DNA of 64,000 nucleotides from JBAZPT01 sp041645535 (GTDB taxonomy: Bacteria; Patescibacteriota; Minisyncoccia; Moranbacterales; UBA2206): assembly GCA_041645535.1 (NCBI GenBank), contig JBAZPT010000002.1, forward strand, positions 186,001 to 250,000, read 5' to 3'. The translations under genes were made by a program, and so were the position numbers. The notes under the pieces were generated by a model that worked only from the letters and a program-made list of their open reading frames with translations, was not told where the DNA came from and ran no database searches. Shown piece after piece: positions 15,552 to 23,052 of this stretch (within the stretch, counting starts at the first letter, position 1; each line of letters opens with the position of its first letter).

Positions 15552-15667
15552 ATCCCAGCACCAATTCCGATAGGGTTTTCTGCAAGCGTATAGTTTTGTC
15601 AGCGAATACGCCTGCGGCTTAGTTTAAAATATAATAATCAAATTAAAATAGCGAATTGGTGCGGGAT
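15552..15667. repeat. Inverted-repeat element upstream of rpoD
   Basis: ATCCCAGCACCAATTC (15552-15567) and GAATTGGTGCGGGAT (15653-15667) form near-perfect arms (one extra base) and extend weakly outward to GAGCAT/ATGCTC. The interior has GCGTAT...ATACGC and a TATAAT at 15630-15635 that could drive rpoD. The arms combine features of the CCCGCAC and CACACCAATT types. The right end is 39 bp before the rpoD ATG. Confidence 0.7.
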
Positions 15668-15706
15668 GCTCATTTTTGTATCCACTCGCACAGCTCGCGG
15701 ACAAAA

Positions 15707-17002
15707 ATGGCAAAAAAACGCCCTAAAAAACTCAAGCATAAACCCAAAAAGACTGTAAAGAAAAAAAAGAGGCTGATGCGGCCGAAAATGAAAAAGAAAG
15801 TAAAGAAAGTAAAGAAAATTAAAACGCGCAAAAAGATCAGAAAACCGGCCAAAAAAGCCAGGCGGGCGCGCAAGGTTGCCAAAACAGCAGAGGAAAAAAG
15901 CAGAGGCAAGGACTTTGTCGGCGATTTGATCGTGCGCGGAAAACAGCGGGGTTTCATTACCGAAGATGAAATTTTACACGCCATTCCCAACGCGGAGCAG
16001 AATATTGAAGAGCTGGAAAGCCTGTATGAGCGGCTGGAAGAAATGGGCGTGCGGGTTATGGGATCAGACGAAATGCTTAAAATGGAAACAGACAAGCTTT
16101 CCGAAGATCTGGAGGATGAGAAAAAATCATCCAAGAAAAAGAAAAAGGAAATGATGGATGTTCCGGACGACGCTTCATCGGACCTAGTGCAGATGTATCT
16201 GCGGGAAATCGGACGAGTGGATCTTTTAAAATCAGAAGAGGAAATCTCATTGGCTAAAAGAATTGAAAAAGGCGATCCGATGGCCAAGCAAAAACTCACC
16301 GAAGCCAACTTGCGGTTGGTGGTAAGTATCGCCAAAAAATATGTCGGGCGCTCGCACAATTTGTCGCTTCTGGATTTAATCCAGGAAGGCAACATCGGCC
16401 TCTTTCGCGCGGTGGAAAAATTTGATTATCGAAAAGGCTATAAATTTTCAACTTATGCTACCTGGTGGATCCGCCAGGCAATTACGAGAGCCTTGGCTGA
16501 CCAGTCGCGCACAATCCGCATTCCGGTGCATATGGTGGAAACAATCAATAAATACACGCAAATCACCCGCAGACTCGTGCAGGATCTCGGGCGTGAACCG
16601 TTGCCGGAAGAAATCGCGGTGGAAATGGGACTGGAAGTTGACAAAATCCGCCATATCCAAAAAATTTCACAGGAAACTGTGTCTCTGGAAACATCGGTGG
16701 GCGACAGCGAAGACGACAGCGTGCTGGGCGATTTCATCGAAGACACGGAAACGATTATGCCGAATCAATCGGCTTCCCGCAAGCTCTTGAAAGATCATAT
16801 CGTGGAAGTTTTAGATTCGCTGACTCCGCGCGAACAGAAAATTTTGAAAATCCGGTTTGGCCTAGAAGATGGCGTGATTCATACTCTTGAAGAAGTCGGG
16901 CAGGAGTTCGGCGTGACGCGCGAGCGCATCCGGCAGATTGAAGCCAAGGCGCTCGAAAAAATCCGCGACCACGCGTCCATTAAAAAACTACGGGATTATT
17001 AA
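15707..17002 (+). CDS. rpoD: Primary sigma factor RpoD/SigA
   Basis: Housekeeping sigma factor of RNA polymerase, 431 aa. A very lysine-rich N-terminal tail (about residues 1-60) precedes region 1.2 (DLVQMYLREIGRVDLL), region 2 (FDYRKGYKFSTYATWWIRQAI), region 3 and region 4 with the helix-turn-helix TLEEVGQEFGVTRERIRQIEAKAL. It presumably recognises the TTGACA/TATAAT promoters seen through the window. ATG 15707 is chosen because the longer frame runs back into the repeat arm. The basic tail is longer than in most group 1 sigma factors. Confidence 0.95.
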   Translation: MAKKRPKKLKHKPKKTVKKKKRLMRPKMKKKVKKVKKIKTRKKIRKPAKKARRARKVAKTAEEKSRGKDFVGDLIVRGKQRGFITEDEILHAIPNAEQNIEELESLYERLEEMGVRVMGSDEMLKMETDKLSEDLEDEKKSSKKKKKEMMDVPDDASSDLVQMYLREIGRVDLLKSEEEISLAKRIEKGDPMAKQKLTEANLRLVVSIAKKYVGRSHNLSLLDLIQEGNIGLFRAVEKFDYRKGYKFSTYATWWIRQAITRALADQSRTIRIPVHMVETINKYTQITRRLVQDLGREPLPEEIAVEMGLEVDKIRHIQKISQETVSLETSVGDSEDDSVLGDFIEDTETIMPNQSASRKLLKDHIVEVLDSLTPREQKILKIRFGLEDGVIHTLEEVGQEFGVTRERIRQIEAKALEKIRDHASIKKLRDY

Positions 17003-17007
17003 ACTTG

Positions 17008-17089
17008 ACCCCGCACTAACTTTAGCCATTAAAAGTATGTCTGCAAAATATTATCCAATTATTATTGTTGAGCAAAGTTAGTGCGGGGT
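17008..17089. repeat. CCCC-type element between rpoD and tRNA-Asn
   Basis: Perfect 16-bp arms ACCCCGCACTAACTTT (17008-17023) and AAAGTTAGTGCGGGGT (17074-17089). The arms match those in front of dnaG, so dnaG-rpoD is bracketed by two copies. The right end is not at a protein start here; the tRNA promoter (TATAAT 17111-17116) follows. Confidence 0.85.
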
Positions 17090-17144
17090 TGATTTTTTTA
17101 ATAAGGAGAGTATAATAAACCCTGTTTGAAAATTTAATATTTAT

Positions 17145-17428
17145 TCCGGCGTAGCTCAATGGTAGAGCAGTTGACTGTGAGATAAGCGCAGCTCTTCTTG
17201 GAAACTTGAAGATGAACTTTTCGGGATAACGGTGAAGGCTAAGTTCGCCTCGGCGAATAAGCTAATACCGTGGGAACCTCTCATGCTGAGGGGGCACCGT
17301 AGAGACTAGATACCGAAATACCTTAATCAAATTTATTTGAAAAGGTAAAGATATAGTCCACCCCTTTTGGAAACATTAGGATAAGTGTAATCAATTGGTT
17401 ATAGGTTCGAATCCTATCGCCGGAGCCA
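17145..17428 (+). tRNA. tRNA-Asn (anticodon GTT) interrupted by a group I intron
   Basis: Exons 17145-17178 and 17388-17428. Spliced, they give acceptor TCCGGCG/CGCCGGA, anticodon arm GTTGA-CTGTTAA-TCAAT with anticodon GTT, T arm TATAG-GTTCGAATC-CTAT and an encoded CCA. The intron interrupts the anticodon between U35 and U36. A terminator follows directly. Promoter TATAAT lies at 17111-17116. Confidence 0.9.
17179..17387 (+). ncRNA. Group I intron (209 nt) in tRNA-Asn
   Basis: A U precedes the 5' splice site and the intron ends in G, as for group I. P7 pairs GACTA (17304-17308) with TAGTC (17354-17358), in the familiar context AGACTAGATACCG...AAGATATAGTCC. P8 is TACCTT...AAGGTA. GCAG (about 17188-17191) can pair with the exon end CTGT as P1 with a terminal U-G. 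ACGGT...ACCGT and the GGCTAAG region form the P3/P4-P6 core. No ORF, so it is a minimal self-splicing candidate; the subgroup is not assigned. Confidence 0.85.
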
Positions 17429-17498
17429 ACAAAAATAACCCTTATTTACGGGGTTATTTTTTATACCCGAGTAGGACAGTAGAACTTGTGGTATAATT
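17422..17498 (+). repeat. Direct repeat A: tRNA 3' end, terminator, promoter
   Basis: 77 bp starting GGAGCCAAC and ending with TATAATT, matching 18024-18100 with about four differences. It contains the tRNA-Asn 3' end, the terminator and the extended -10 TGGTATAAT (17492-17497) that serves the next gene. Confidence 0.8.
17434..17462 (+). terminator. Terminator after tRNA-Asn (copy A)
   Basis: AATAACCC...GGGTTATT followed by TTTTTT. A near-identical copy lies 602 bp downstream at 18036-18064. Confidence 0.85.
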
Positions 17499-17524
17499 GG
17501 GACATAAATATTTTAAGAATAATT

Positions 17525-17992
17525 ATGAAAAAAGTTATTATAATTATAATCGCAATTTTAATAGCACTTTTTTTATTTAATGTTATTTTAGGGGTAATTA
17601 GAGGAATAACCAAGGCAGATGATTATTATGGAGAAAAAATGTTTTTTTATAAAAGAGATAGGATTTGCTATGAATGTATTGAAGGTGTCAGGAAAGGTTT
17701 TTGCCCAGCTATACTTAGTAATGAGGAAAAGTTTCAATATCCCAATGCCACTGAATATTCAGGCAGGAGAGATTTAAAGGTTGATGTAACTGATTACAGT
17801 GATGAAAATATAATAAAAAATAATGTTTGTGAAAGTTGGCATCACGATTTAATAAGTAAAAAGGATTTTGATTATACAAGGATAGCAATGCCCGAAAAAA
17901 GTTATTCGTATTCAATACAGAAAGAAATCTATAGAGGATTTGAAGGTGTGGGTGTTTTATTATGTGGTATAATTCCAGGTTGTAGTTTTTAG
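17525..17992 (+). CDS. Hypothetical membrane-anchored Cys-containing protein
   Basis: About 155 aa starting MKKVIIIIIAILIALFLFNVILG: one N-terminal helix or uncleaved signal, then a soluble part with CYEC and GFC (about residues 48-60), a mid C (NVCESWHH) and a C-terminal CGIIPGC. The even number of cysteines outside the membrane suggests disulfides. I do not recognise the family. The upstream in-frame start at 17486 lies inside the promoter, so ATG 17525 is used. It lies exactly between the two copies of the 77-bp repeat, so it may be inserted cargo or one half of a duplication. Confidence 0.7.
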   Translation: MKKVIIIIIAILIALFLFNVILGVIRGITKADDYYGEKMFFYKRDRICYECIEGVRKGFCPAILSNEEKFQYPNATEYSGRRDLKVDVTDYSDENIIKNNVCESWHHDLISKKDFDYTRIAMPEKSYSYSIQKEIYRGFEGVGVLLCGIIPGCSF

Positions 17993-18023
17993 CTAAAACA
18001 GGTTCTAATGGCGTCCAGTCCGC

Positions 18024-18100
18024 GGAGCCAACTAAAATAACCCTTATTTACGGGGTTATTTTTTATACCCAAGTAGGACGGTAGAACTTATGGTATAATT
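18024..18100 (+). repeat. Direct repeat B: decayed tRNA end, terminator, promoter
   Basis: Second copy, offset 602 bp from 17422-17498. The sequence just upstream, GGTTCTAATGG...GGAGCCA, looks like a decayed T arm and acceptor of the tRNA. It contains a terminator (18036-18064) and TGGTATAAT (18094-18099), which drives the next gene. Confidence 0.8.
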
Positions 18101-18128
18101 TGAATATAGAAATTAATAAATAAAAATT

Positions 18129-18428
18129 ATGCAAATGAAACCACAAACAAAATTAGGCAGATGGTCTGTATGGCTAAATGCTTTTTTTCTGATAACAATT
18201 GCTATTTCTGTTATTTTGGTCAATGTGCTTGGCATATTGTCCTATGATGACCACTGGTGGGATGCGACTGTTCCAATTTTAGCTCTTGCAACTATCACTG
18301 CTTTTATTTTAGGGATTATAGCTATAATAAAAAATAAAGAGAGGTCTGTTTTTGTCTACTTATCGGTCATTATTGGTTTACTGGTTATTCTTTTTATTCC
18401 TTTGCATAGTTTATTTATTAATGATTAA
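18129..18428 (+). CDS. Hypothetical membrane protein
   Basis: 99-aa membrane protein with three predicted helices (about residues 14-36, 47-66 and 73-93) and a polar loop SYDDHWWDAT. No family recognised; the layout resembles DUF4190-type small membrane proteins. It has its own extended -10 promoter (copy B of the repeat). The stop overlaps the start of the downstream permease by 8 bp (AATGATTAA), so the two are translationally coupled. Confidence 0.7.
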   Translation: MQMKPQTKLGRWSVWLNAFFLITIAISVILVNVLGILSYDDHWWDATVPILALATITAFILGIIAIIKNKERSVFVYLSVIIGLLVILFIPLHSLFIND

Positions 18429-19377
18429 ACTCTTTGCCGATTGGTTTACATATTCGATTCTGAAGATCGCTTCCCAAGCGCACTTGGGAGAAGCGGTTGA
18501 TTTTTTTGTTTATGACACGATAAAAATTTTCTTGCTTTTGGCAGTTATTATTTTTATTGTTTCCATTATCCGTTCATTTCTTCCGCTGGAAAAAATAAAA
18601 ACCATACTTTCCAGTGAAAAAAAATATTTTGGAAATATTCTAGCTGCGCTTTTGGGAATAATCACGCCCTTTTGCACCTGTTCCGCTATTCCATTATTCC
18701 TTGGTTTTTTAGAAGCAGGCGTGCCACTCGGAACAACCTTTTCATTTTTGGTGGCTTCGCCGATGATCAATGAAGTGGCTTTAGTTTTGCTTTTGGGAAT
18801 GTTTGGCTGGAAAATAGCGCTGATCTATATTGTAAGCGGTCTTATCATCGCCATTTTTTCGGGCATAATCATCGGGCATCTGAAAGTGGAAAATCTGCTG
18901 GAAGAATTTGCCAGTTCAGGCGGCCAAAATAAACAAATGGGGCTGCCATCGTTCAATTTCCGGCAAAGGATCCAATACGCAAAAAATTATACCCAAAATA
19001 TCATAAAAAAAGTTTGGCTATATATTGTCATAGGAATTGGCATCGGAGCTTGGATGCACGGCTATGTGCCTGCTAATTTTTTAGCTCAATACGCTTCATC
19101 TGACAAGTGGTATGCGGTTCCCCTGGCAGTTTTGATCGGCATTCCGCTCTATTCCAACGCGGCTGGCATAATTCCGCTAGTCGGCGTCCTTACTGAAAAA
19201 GGTGTAGCGATGGGAACGAGCCTGGCTTTTATGATGGCCGTGACCGGACTGTCGCTGCCGGAGTTTATGATTCTTAAAAAAGTAATGAAAGTAAAACTGA
19301 TTTTGATTTTTGCCGGCATCGTCGGGCTGGGGATTATTTTTACGGGATATTTGTTTAACTTTGTTTTGGGAAAATAG
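18421..19377 (+). CDS. Permease, DUF318/UPF0718 (YraQ-like)
   Basis: About 318 aa with eight or more membrane helices. The family signature PFCTCSAIPLFLGFLEAGVPLG (about residue 75) and its second-half counterpart GIPLYSNAAGIIPLVGVL are present, with an ASPMINE motif. Members have been linked to metal or metalloid handling because of the CTC motif, but the substrate is not proved. The start is ATG 18421, overlapping the preceding small membrane gene; the longer frame from 18352 runs in antiphase through that gene. A terminator follows at 19451. Confidence 0.85.
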   Translation: MIKLFADWFTYSILKIASQAHLGEAVDFFVYDTIKIFLLLAVIIFIVSIIRSFLPLEKIKTILSSEKKYFGNILAALLGIITPFCTCSAIPLFLGFLEAGVPLGTTFSFLVASPMINEVALVLLLGMFGWKIALIYIVSGLIIAIFSGIIIGHLKVENLLEEFASSGGQNKQMGLPSFNFRQRIQYAKNYTQNIIKKVWLYIVIGIGIGAWMHGYVPANFLAQYASSDKWYAVPLAVLIGIPLYSNAAGIIPLVGVLTEKGVAMGTSLAFMMAVTGLSLPEFMILKKVMKVKLILIFAGIVGLGIIFTGYLFNFVLGK

Positions 19378-19450
19378 CGGGAAAATACGCTTTTATTAGA
19401 TAATTTTTTAGTTTATTATTCCAGCTATCGCTATATAATTAAACTAAAGT

Positions 19451-19473
19451 AGGCTTTTTTAAGCCTCTTTTTT
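19451..19473 (+). terminator. Terminator after the permease
   Basis: AGGCTT-TTTT-AAGCCT followed by CTTTTTT. Confidence 0.75.
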
Positions 19474-19519
19474 AGTATAAAGATGAAAGAAAAAGGGCTC
19501 TAAATTGTATTAGTATATG

Positions 19520-19673
19520 CAAACCACCTCTAGGGAGAAAGACAAAGAATTAAACAGTCGAATGCCGGTGATTTCCTGAAGAGAGAGGGGATTATCAGCG
19601 TAAGCGGTGGGTACTGGAGAGAGTATGTAGGAAGGATGATGTTGGCGGCGTAAGTTGTTGAGGTGGTTTTTTT
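19520..19673 (+). ncRNA. Structured non-coding RNA candidate, 6S-like layout
   Basis: No ORF. AACCACCTC (19522-19530) pairs perfectly with GAGGTGGTT (19660-19668), which runs into seven T's, so the outer stem doubles as a terminator for a transcript of about 150 nt. Inside, GCCGGTGATTTCC pairs with GGGGATTATCAGC over 13 positions (one mismatch, several G-U) with a GA-rich loop TGAAGAGAGA; large purine-rich single-stranded regions flank it. An outer stem, open bubble and apical stem is the layout of 6S RNA, but I cannot confirm the family. A possible -10 (TAGTAT) precedes at about 19511. Confidence 0.55.
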
Positions 19674-19676
19674 GTA

Positions 19677-19712
19677 GCCTTCCGAGCTTTTATCTGGAAG
19701 GCCTGAAATTTT
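19677..19712 (+). terminator. Second hairpin after the ncRNA
   Basis: GCCTTCC (19677-19683) and GGAAGGC (19696-19702) followed by CTGAAATTTTT; a weak back-up terminator. Confidence 0.45.
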
Positions 19713-19755
19713 TGTGGTAGAATAAAGACAGACAAATTATCCAAAAAACAAAAAG

Positions 19756-20949
19756 GTGAAAAACTTATTTATAAAACCACAGCTGATAAAAATCGGCCAA
19801 GCTGCCGGACTTGCTGTTGTAGTCGTTGTTTTTGCAATCGCGGCGCTGGCGGCGGTTTTTTTATTTGCTAGCCATGCTAACGCTCAAGATTTCAGCCAGT
19901 ATGGCATGCCTCGTGAAGTCTGCAAAGCATATCGCAGCGCGCAAGGGTATTCTATTGTAAGAGATACGACAAATGATTGTTTGGTGAGATCGGGCAGTAA
20001 TGATAATGTCGGCTTCGCGTATGTCCATGCTTATAATACGGGTAATAATTTTTGTGTGGAAATGACCAGTTCCAAAATGGGACAAGTTATACCTCCACAA
20101 TGCGCGCCAATCACGCAAGCAAACAGAGCGGCGCAGCAACAGGGGCAACAGCAAAATACTTCTAAAAAAATTGTCACGCCCCCTTCTTTTCAAATAAAAG
20201 AACTTCAGTATGACACTTTGCCCCACGGCAAACCGATTAAAACGGGAGATAACGAGCGGATAGAACTTGAAATGCCCGACGGCTCGCTGATTCAAATTGA
20301 CGCCAATGCCACATTTACCCCAGTTTCAGACCATGAAGTGCAAAGCGTTTTTGGCCGTTATCGCTATATGTGGCAACCATTTCATGACGGGAAATGCATC
20401 GTTGGCCAAAATTTAGTCAGGCAAGAATGCCGTAAAGTCAAAACCTCGGATGCAATTTTGGGAGATAAGGGAACAGAATTTTTAGTCGATTCTGACAAAA
20501 AAGGGACGACAGTTACAGTTTTAGATGGAATAGTTATCGCAACTGATTTGGGTGGAAAAAAAACAGTTGAGGTAGCGGCCGGGCAGTCAACTTTTATAAA
20601 AAAAGGAGGCCTGCCGGAAGATCCGAAGTCTTATGATCCGGACAAAATTGATCATTGGTGGGAGAAAAAAACCTCCAAACAGAGCTCGCAAGATTTCCTC
20701 GGAGTAATGTTCGTGGCCACTATTTTTGTTGTCAGTTTTCTTATTCTGGTCGCGATTATTAAAAAAATATTTCAGAAGAAAAAACCGGTTCCCGCAATCG
20801 CGCCAGCAGTGGAAGAAAAAATTCAAACAGTGCCTGTTGTCGAAAACAGCTCCGACAAAGAAAAAAAGAAGAACTATTGTCTAGGCTGTCTGATAGCAAT
20901 AATAATTATTTTATTTTCAAGCCTGATATTCATCTTCTCTTCCAGGTAG
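19756..20949 (+). CDS. FecR-domain membrane protein
   Basis: 397 aa. An N-terminal helix or signal (about 13-40, ending ASHANAQD) precedes an extracytoplasmic Gln-rich segment and then a FecR-like domain (about 150-300: IELEMPDGSLIQIDANATFT, LGDKGTEFLVDSDKKGTTVTVLDGIV, VEVAAGQSTFIKKG). Two helices near the C-terminus flank a cytoplasmic or periplasmic tail. FecR domains sense or organise surface signals; here no sigma factor is adjacent. It starts at GTG 19756 after AAAAAGGTG, with a TGGTAGAAT -10 about 30 nt upstream. Confidence 0.8.
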   Translation: MKNLFIKPQLIKIGQAAGLAVVVVVFAIAALAAVFLFASHANAQDFSQYGMPREVCKAYRSAQGYSIVRDTTNDCLVRSGSNDNVGFAYVHAYNTGNNFCVEMTSSKMGQVIPPQCAPITQANRAAQQQGQQQNTSKKIVTPPSFQIKELQYDTLPHGKPIKTGDNERIELEMPDGSLIQIDANATFTPVSDHEVQSVFGRYRYMWQPFHDGKCIVGQNLVRQECRKVKTSDAILGDKGTEFLVDSDKKGTTVTVLDGIVIATDLGGKKTVEVAAGQSTFIKKGGLPEDPKSYDPDKIDHWWEKKTSKQSSQDFLGVMFVATIFVVSFLILVAIIKKIFQKKKPVPAIAPAVEEKIQTVPVVENSSDKEKKKNYCLGCLIAIIIILFSSLIFIFSSR

Positions 20950-21033
20950 AGCGCCCAGCCTCAAGAGCAAAAAAGAAATAAATAATCCGGTATATTATTC
21001 TAATAATAATAATTAATTTGACGGACATTATGA

Positions 21034-21099
21034 ACCCCGTTAGAAATTCAAGTCGGATTTCATGATGGGATAAAAATAAATGGAAATTTCTAACGGGGT
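21034..21099. repeat. CCCC-type element abutting the FKBP gene
   Basis: ACCCCGTTAGAAATT (21034-21048) and AATTTCTAACGGGGT (21085-21099), perfect 15-bp arms, 66 bp end to end. The right end contains GTG 21098-21100, which is in frame with the FKBP gene. The same arm type recurs in front of the RodZ-like gene. Confidence 0.85.
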
Positions 21100-21619
21100 G
21101 AAAAAAGAATTTATTATTGGCGGCGCGGCTATTCTGGTAATCGCGGGCCTGGGTTTAATTAGCAGTAAAAAAGAAGCTCCAACTTCTGAAATGAAAACCA
21201 CGGAAGTAAAGCAGTCTGAACCGGCGACTAAGCCAGAAGTAAAAATAGAACCGCAACAAATTGCAAATAATTCTAATCCTAACAATACTATGGAACTAAA
21301 AATTGAAACAACCCAAAAAGGCAGCGGTGAGCGCGTAGTGAAAAACGGCGACACTATTTCCGTCCAGTATACCGGCAGGCTGGCCGATGGCACTAAATTT
21401 GATTCAAGCCTGGACCACGGTGGAGCGCCTTTCACTTTCACAGTCGGAGCGGGGCAGGTGATCAAGGGCTGGGATCAGGGATTTTTGGGCGCGCAAGCGG
21501 GAGAAAAAAGAACGCTGACTATCCCGCCGGCTCTAGGTTATGGCGCAAATGGCGCCGGCAATGTCATTCCGCCTAACGCCACGCTTGTTTTTGAAGTAGA
21601 GTTAGTTTCGATCAAATAA
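21098..21619 (+). CDS. FKBP-type peptidyl-prolyl isomerase, membrane anchored
   Basis: About 173 aa. An N-terminal helix (FIIGGAAILVIAGLGLI) is followed by a Lys/Glu-rich linker and an FKBP domain with VQYTGRLADGTKFDSSLD, GQVIKGWDQGFLGAQAGEKRTLTIPP and GYGANGAGNVIPPNATLVFEVELVSI. It catalyses proline isomerisation and probably assists folding outside the membrane. Two starts are possible: ATG 21080 inside the repeat (6 extra residues) or GTG 21098 in GGGGTG. By analogy with dnaG and the RodZ-like gene I prefer GTG. Confidence 0.9.
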   Translation: MKKEFIIGGAAILVIAGLGLISSKKEAPTSEMKTTEVKQSEPATKPEVKIEPQQIANNSNPNNTMELKIETTQKGSGERVVKNGDTISVQYTGRLADGTKFDSSLDHGGAPFTFTVGAGQVIKGWDQGFLGAQAGEKRTLTIPPALGYGANGAGNVIPPNATLVFEVELVSIK

Positions 21620-21628
21620 TAGGGGGTA

Positions 21629-21657
21629 TTGACTTTTCTTGCCTGGCATGCTATACT
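21629..21657 (+). promoter_or_regulatory. Promoter of the cold-shock gene
   Basis: TTGACT (21629-21634), 17-nt spacer, TATACT (21652-21657) with extended TG. The leader of about 85 nt is long for this window; cold-shock genes often carry regulatory leaders. Confidence 0.75.
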
Positions 21658-21749
21658 TCAGAAAGTCACAAGGTTTTGCAAGTGGTAGTCTAGTCGAACT
21701 TTTCTTTGCATAATACCATTTGTGAGTTTAAATAATTCTCATCCAAAAA

Positions 21750-21953
21750 ATGGAAACAGGAACAATCAAGAGACTGACAGATCGTGGTTTCGGATTCATT
21801 GCTCGCGAGGGCTCTGATAAGGACCTTTTCTTTCATTCAAAGGAACTCCAAGGCGTGGAGTATGCCGATTTGAAGGAAGGCGACAAAGTTCAGTTTGAGG
21901 TTGGCGACAGCCCGAAAGGACCGAATGCCACCAATGTATCACGCATTCAATAA
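21750..21953 (+). CDS. Cold-shock domain protein
   Basis: 67-aa single cold-shock domain. METGTIKRLTDRGFGFIAREG and KDLFFHSKEL carry the RNP1 (FGFI) and RNP2 (LFFH) motifs, and the length is typical. It acts as an RNA chaperone in the cytoplasm. It is monocistronic: own promoter, long leader and a strong terminator. Confidence 0.95.
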   Translation: METGTIKRLTDRGFGFIAREGSDKDLFFHSKELQGVEYADLKEGDKVQFEVGDSPKGPNATNVSRIQ

Positions 21954-21966
21954 GCGTATATATAAG

Positions 21967-22000
21967 AAAAGCCCCGCGAAGAAATTTGCGGGGTTTTTCT
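21967..22000 (+). terminator. Terminator after csp
   Basis: GCCCCGC (21971-21977) pairs with GCGGGG(T) (21988-21994), followed by TTTTTCTTTT. Confidence 0.85.
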
Positions 22001-22054
22001 TTTGGCCGTTTTTAGTGTAAAATGTAGACAGCATAAAAAGTAAGGCGAAGATTT

Positions 22055-23026
22055 ATGGGAAATATTTTTTCAGGATTGGGCCAGAATTATCAAGCGGCGG
22101 CTATTTTAGCGCTTTTGATTTTAGCCGGCTATATTTTTTTCAAAAAAAAATCGCCATTTAACCGTTCAACTTCCATTCCGATTCTGGAAAGTTTTTCCAA
22201 GGATGTCACCCGGCTGGCGAAAGAGGGAAAGCTGGATCCGGTGATCGGCAGGGAGGAAGAAATCAAACATTTGATTATGGTTTTAAGCCGGCGGACAAAA
22301 AACAATGTGGTTCTGGTCGGAGAAGCGGGTGTGGGAAAAACCGCCATAGTCGAAGGGCTGGCGCAAAAAATAGCCGACAAAAAAGTTCCACCGGAGCTTT
22401 TTGCAAAAAGAGTGCTGCTCCTCGACCTCAATTCTCTTTTGGCCGGAACCAAATATCGCGGTGAATTTGAAGATCGGGTGAAAAAAATAACTGAAGAAAT
22501 TTCCCTTTCCAGCCGCAACATTATTCTTTTTATCGATGAAGTGCATAATTTGATTGAGGCGGAAAGCTCCGGGGAGTCAATTTCAGTCGGGGATATTTTC
22601 AAGCCGGCCATGGCCAGGGGGGACTTGCAAATCGTGGGCGCGACTACTCGCCGGGAATACGATGAATATTTTGAAAAAGACGATGCTTTTAAGAGAAGAA
22701 TGCAGCCGATCTTTGTCAGCGAGCCCAGCGCGGAAGAGGCGCTGGAGATTCTCAGGGGAATAAAAAAGAAATACGCGGATTTTCACAAAGTGGAAATCAC
22801 GGACGAGGCGCTCGGGGCCTGCGTCATAGAGTCAAAGAAAGTGTTTCCGGGGAAATCATTGCCGGATCGGGCGATTGATCTGATGGATGAAGCGGCCAGC
22901 AAGGTAAGAATGGAAAATGCTAAAAACTCCTCCGAAAGTGAAATTCCGAAAGTGTTAGTCAAAGATGTTATGGAGGTGGAAGAGGAGTATAAGAACGAAC
23001 AGCCCAGGGTTGCGCGCACGCAATAA
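22055..23026 (+). CDS. Membrane-anchored single-AAA ClpA/B/C-like ATPase
   Basis: 323 aa. An N-terminal helix (about 13-30) takes the place of the Clp N domain. Then comes one complete D1-type AAA+ module: LDPVIGREEEI, Walker A GEAGVGKT (about 90), KYRGEFEDRVK, Walker B IILFIDEVH, GATTRREYDEYFEKDDAFKRR and LPDRAIDLMDEAASKVRM. The D2 ATPase, the M-domain and the ClpP-docking region are absent. Whether it unfolds proteins at the membrane is unknown. It is followed after 26 bp by a beta-propeller protein that also has an N-terminal anchor, a possible partner. Confidence 0.85.
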   Translation: MGNIFSGLGQNYQAAAILALLILAGYIFFKKKSPFNRSTSIPILESFSKDVTRLAKEGKLDPVIGREEEIKHLIMVLSRRTKNNVVLVGEAGVGKTAIVEGLAQKIADKKVPPELFAKRVLLLDLNSLLAGTKYRGEFEDRVKKITEEISLSSRNIILFIDEVHNLIEAESSGESISVGDIFKPAMARGDLQIVGATTRREYDEYFEKDDAFKRRMQPIFVSEPSAEEALEILRGIKKKYADFHKVEITDEALGACVIESKKVFPGKSLPDRAIDLMDEAASKVRMENAKNSSESEIPKVLVKDVMEVEEEYKNEQPRVARTQ

Positions 23027-23052
23027 TTTGCTTTCATATATCAATTAAAAAA

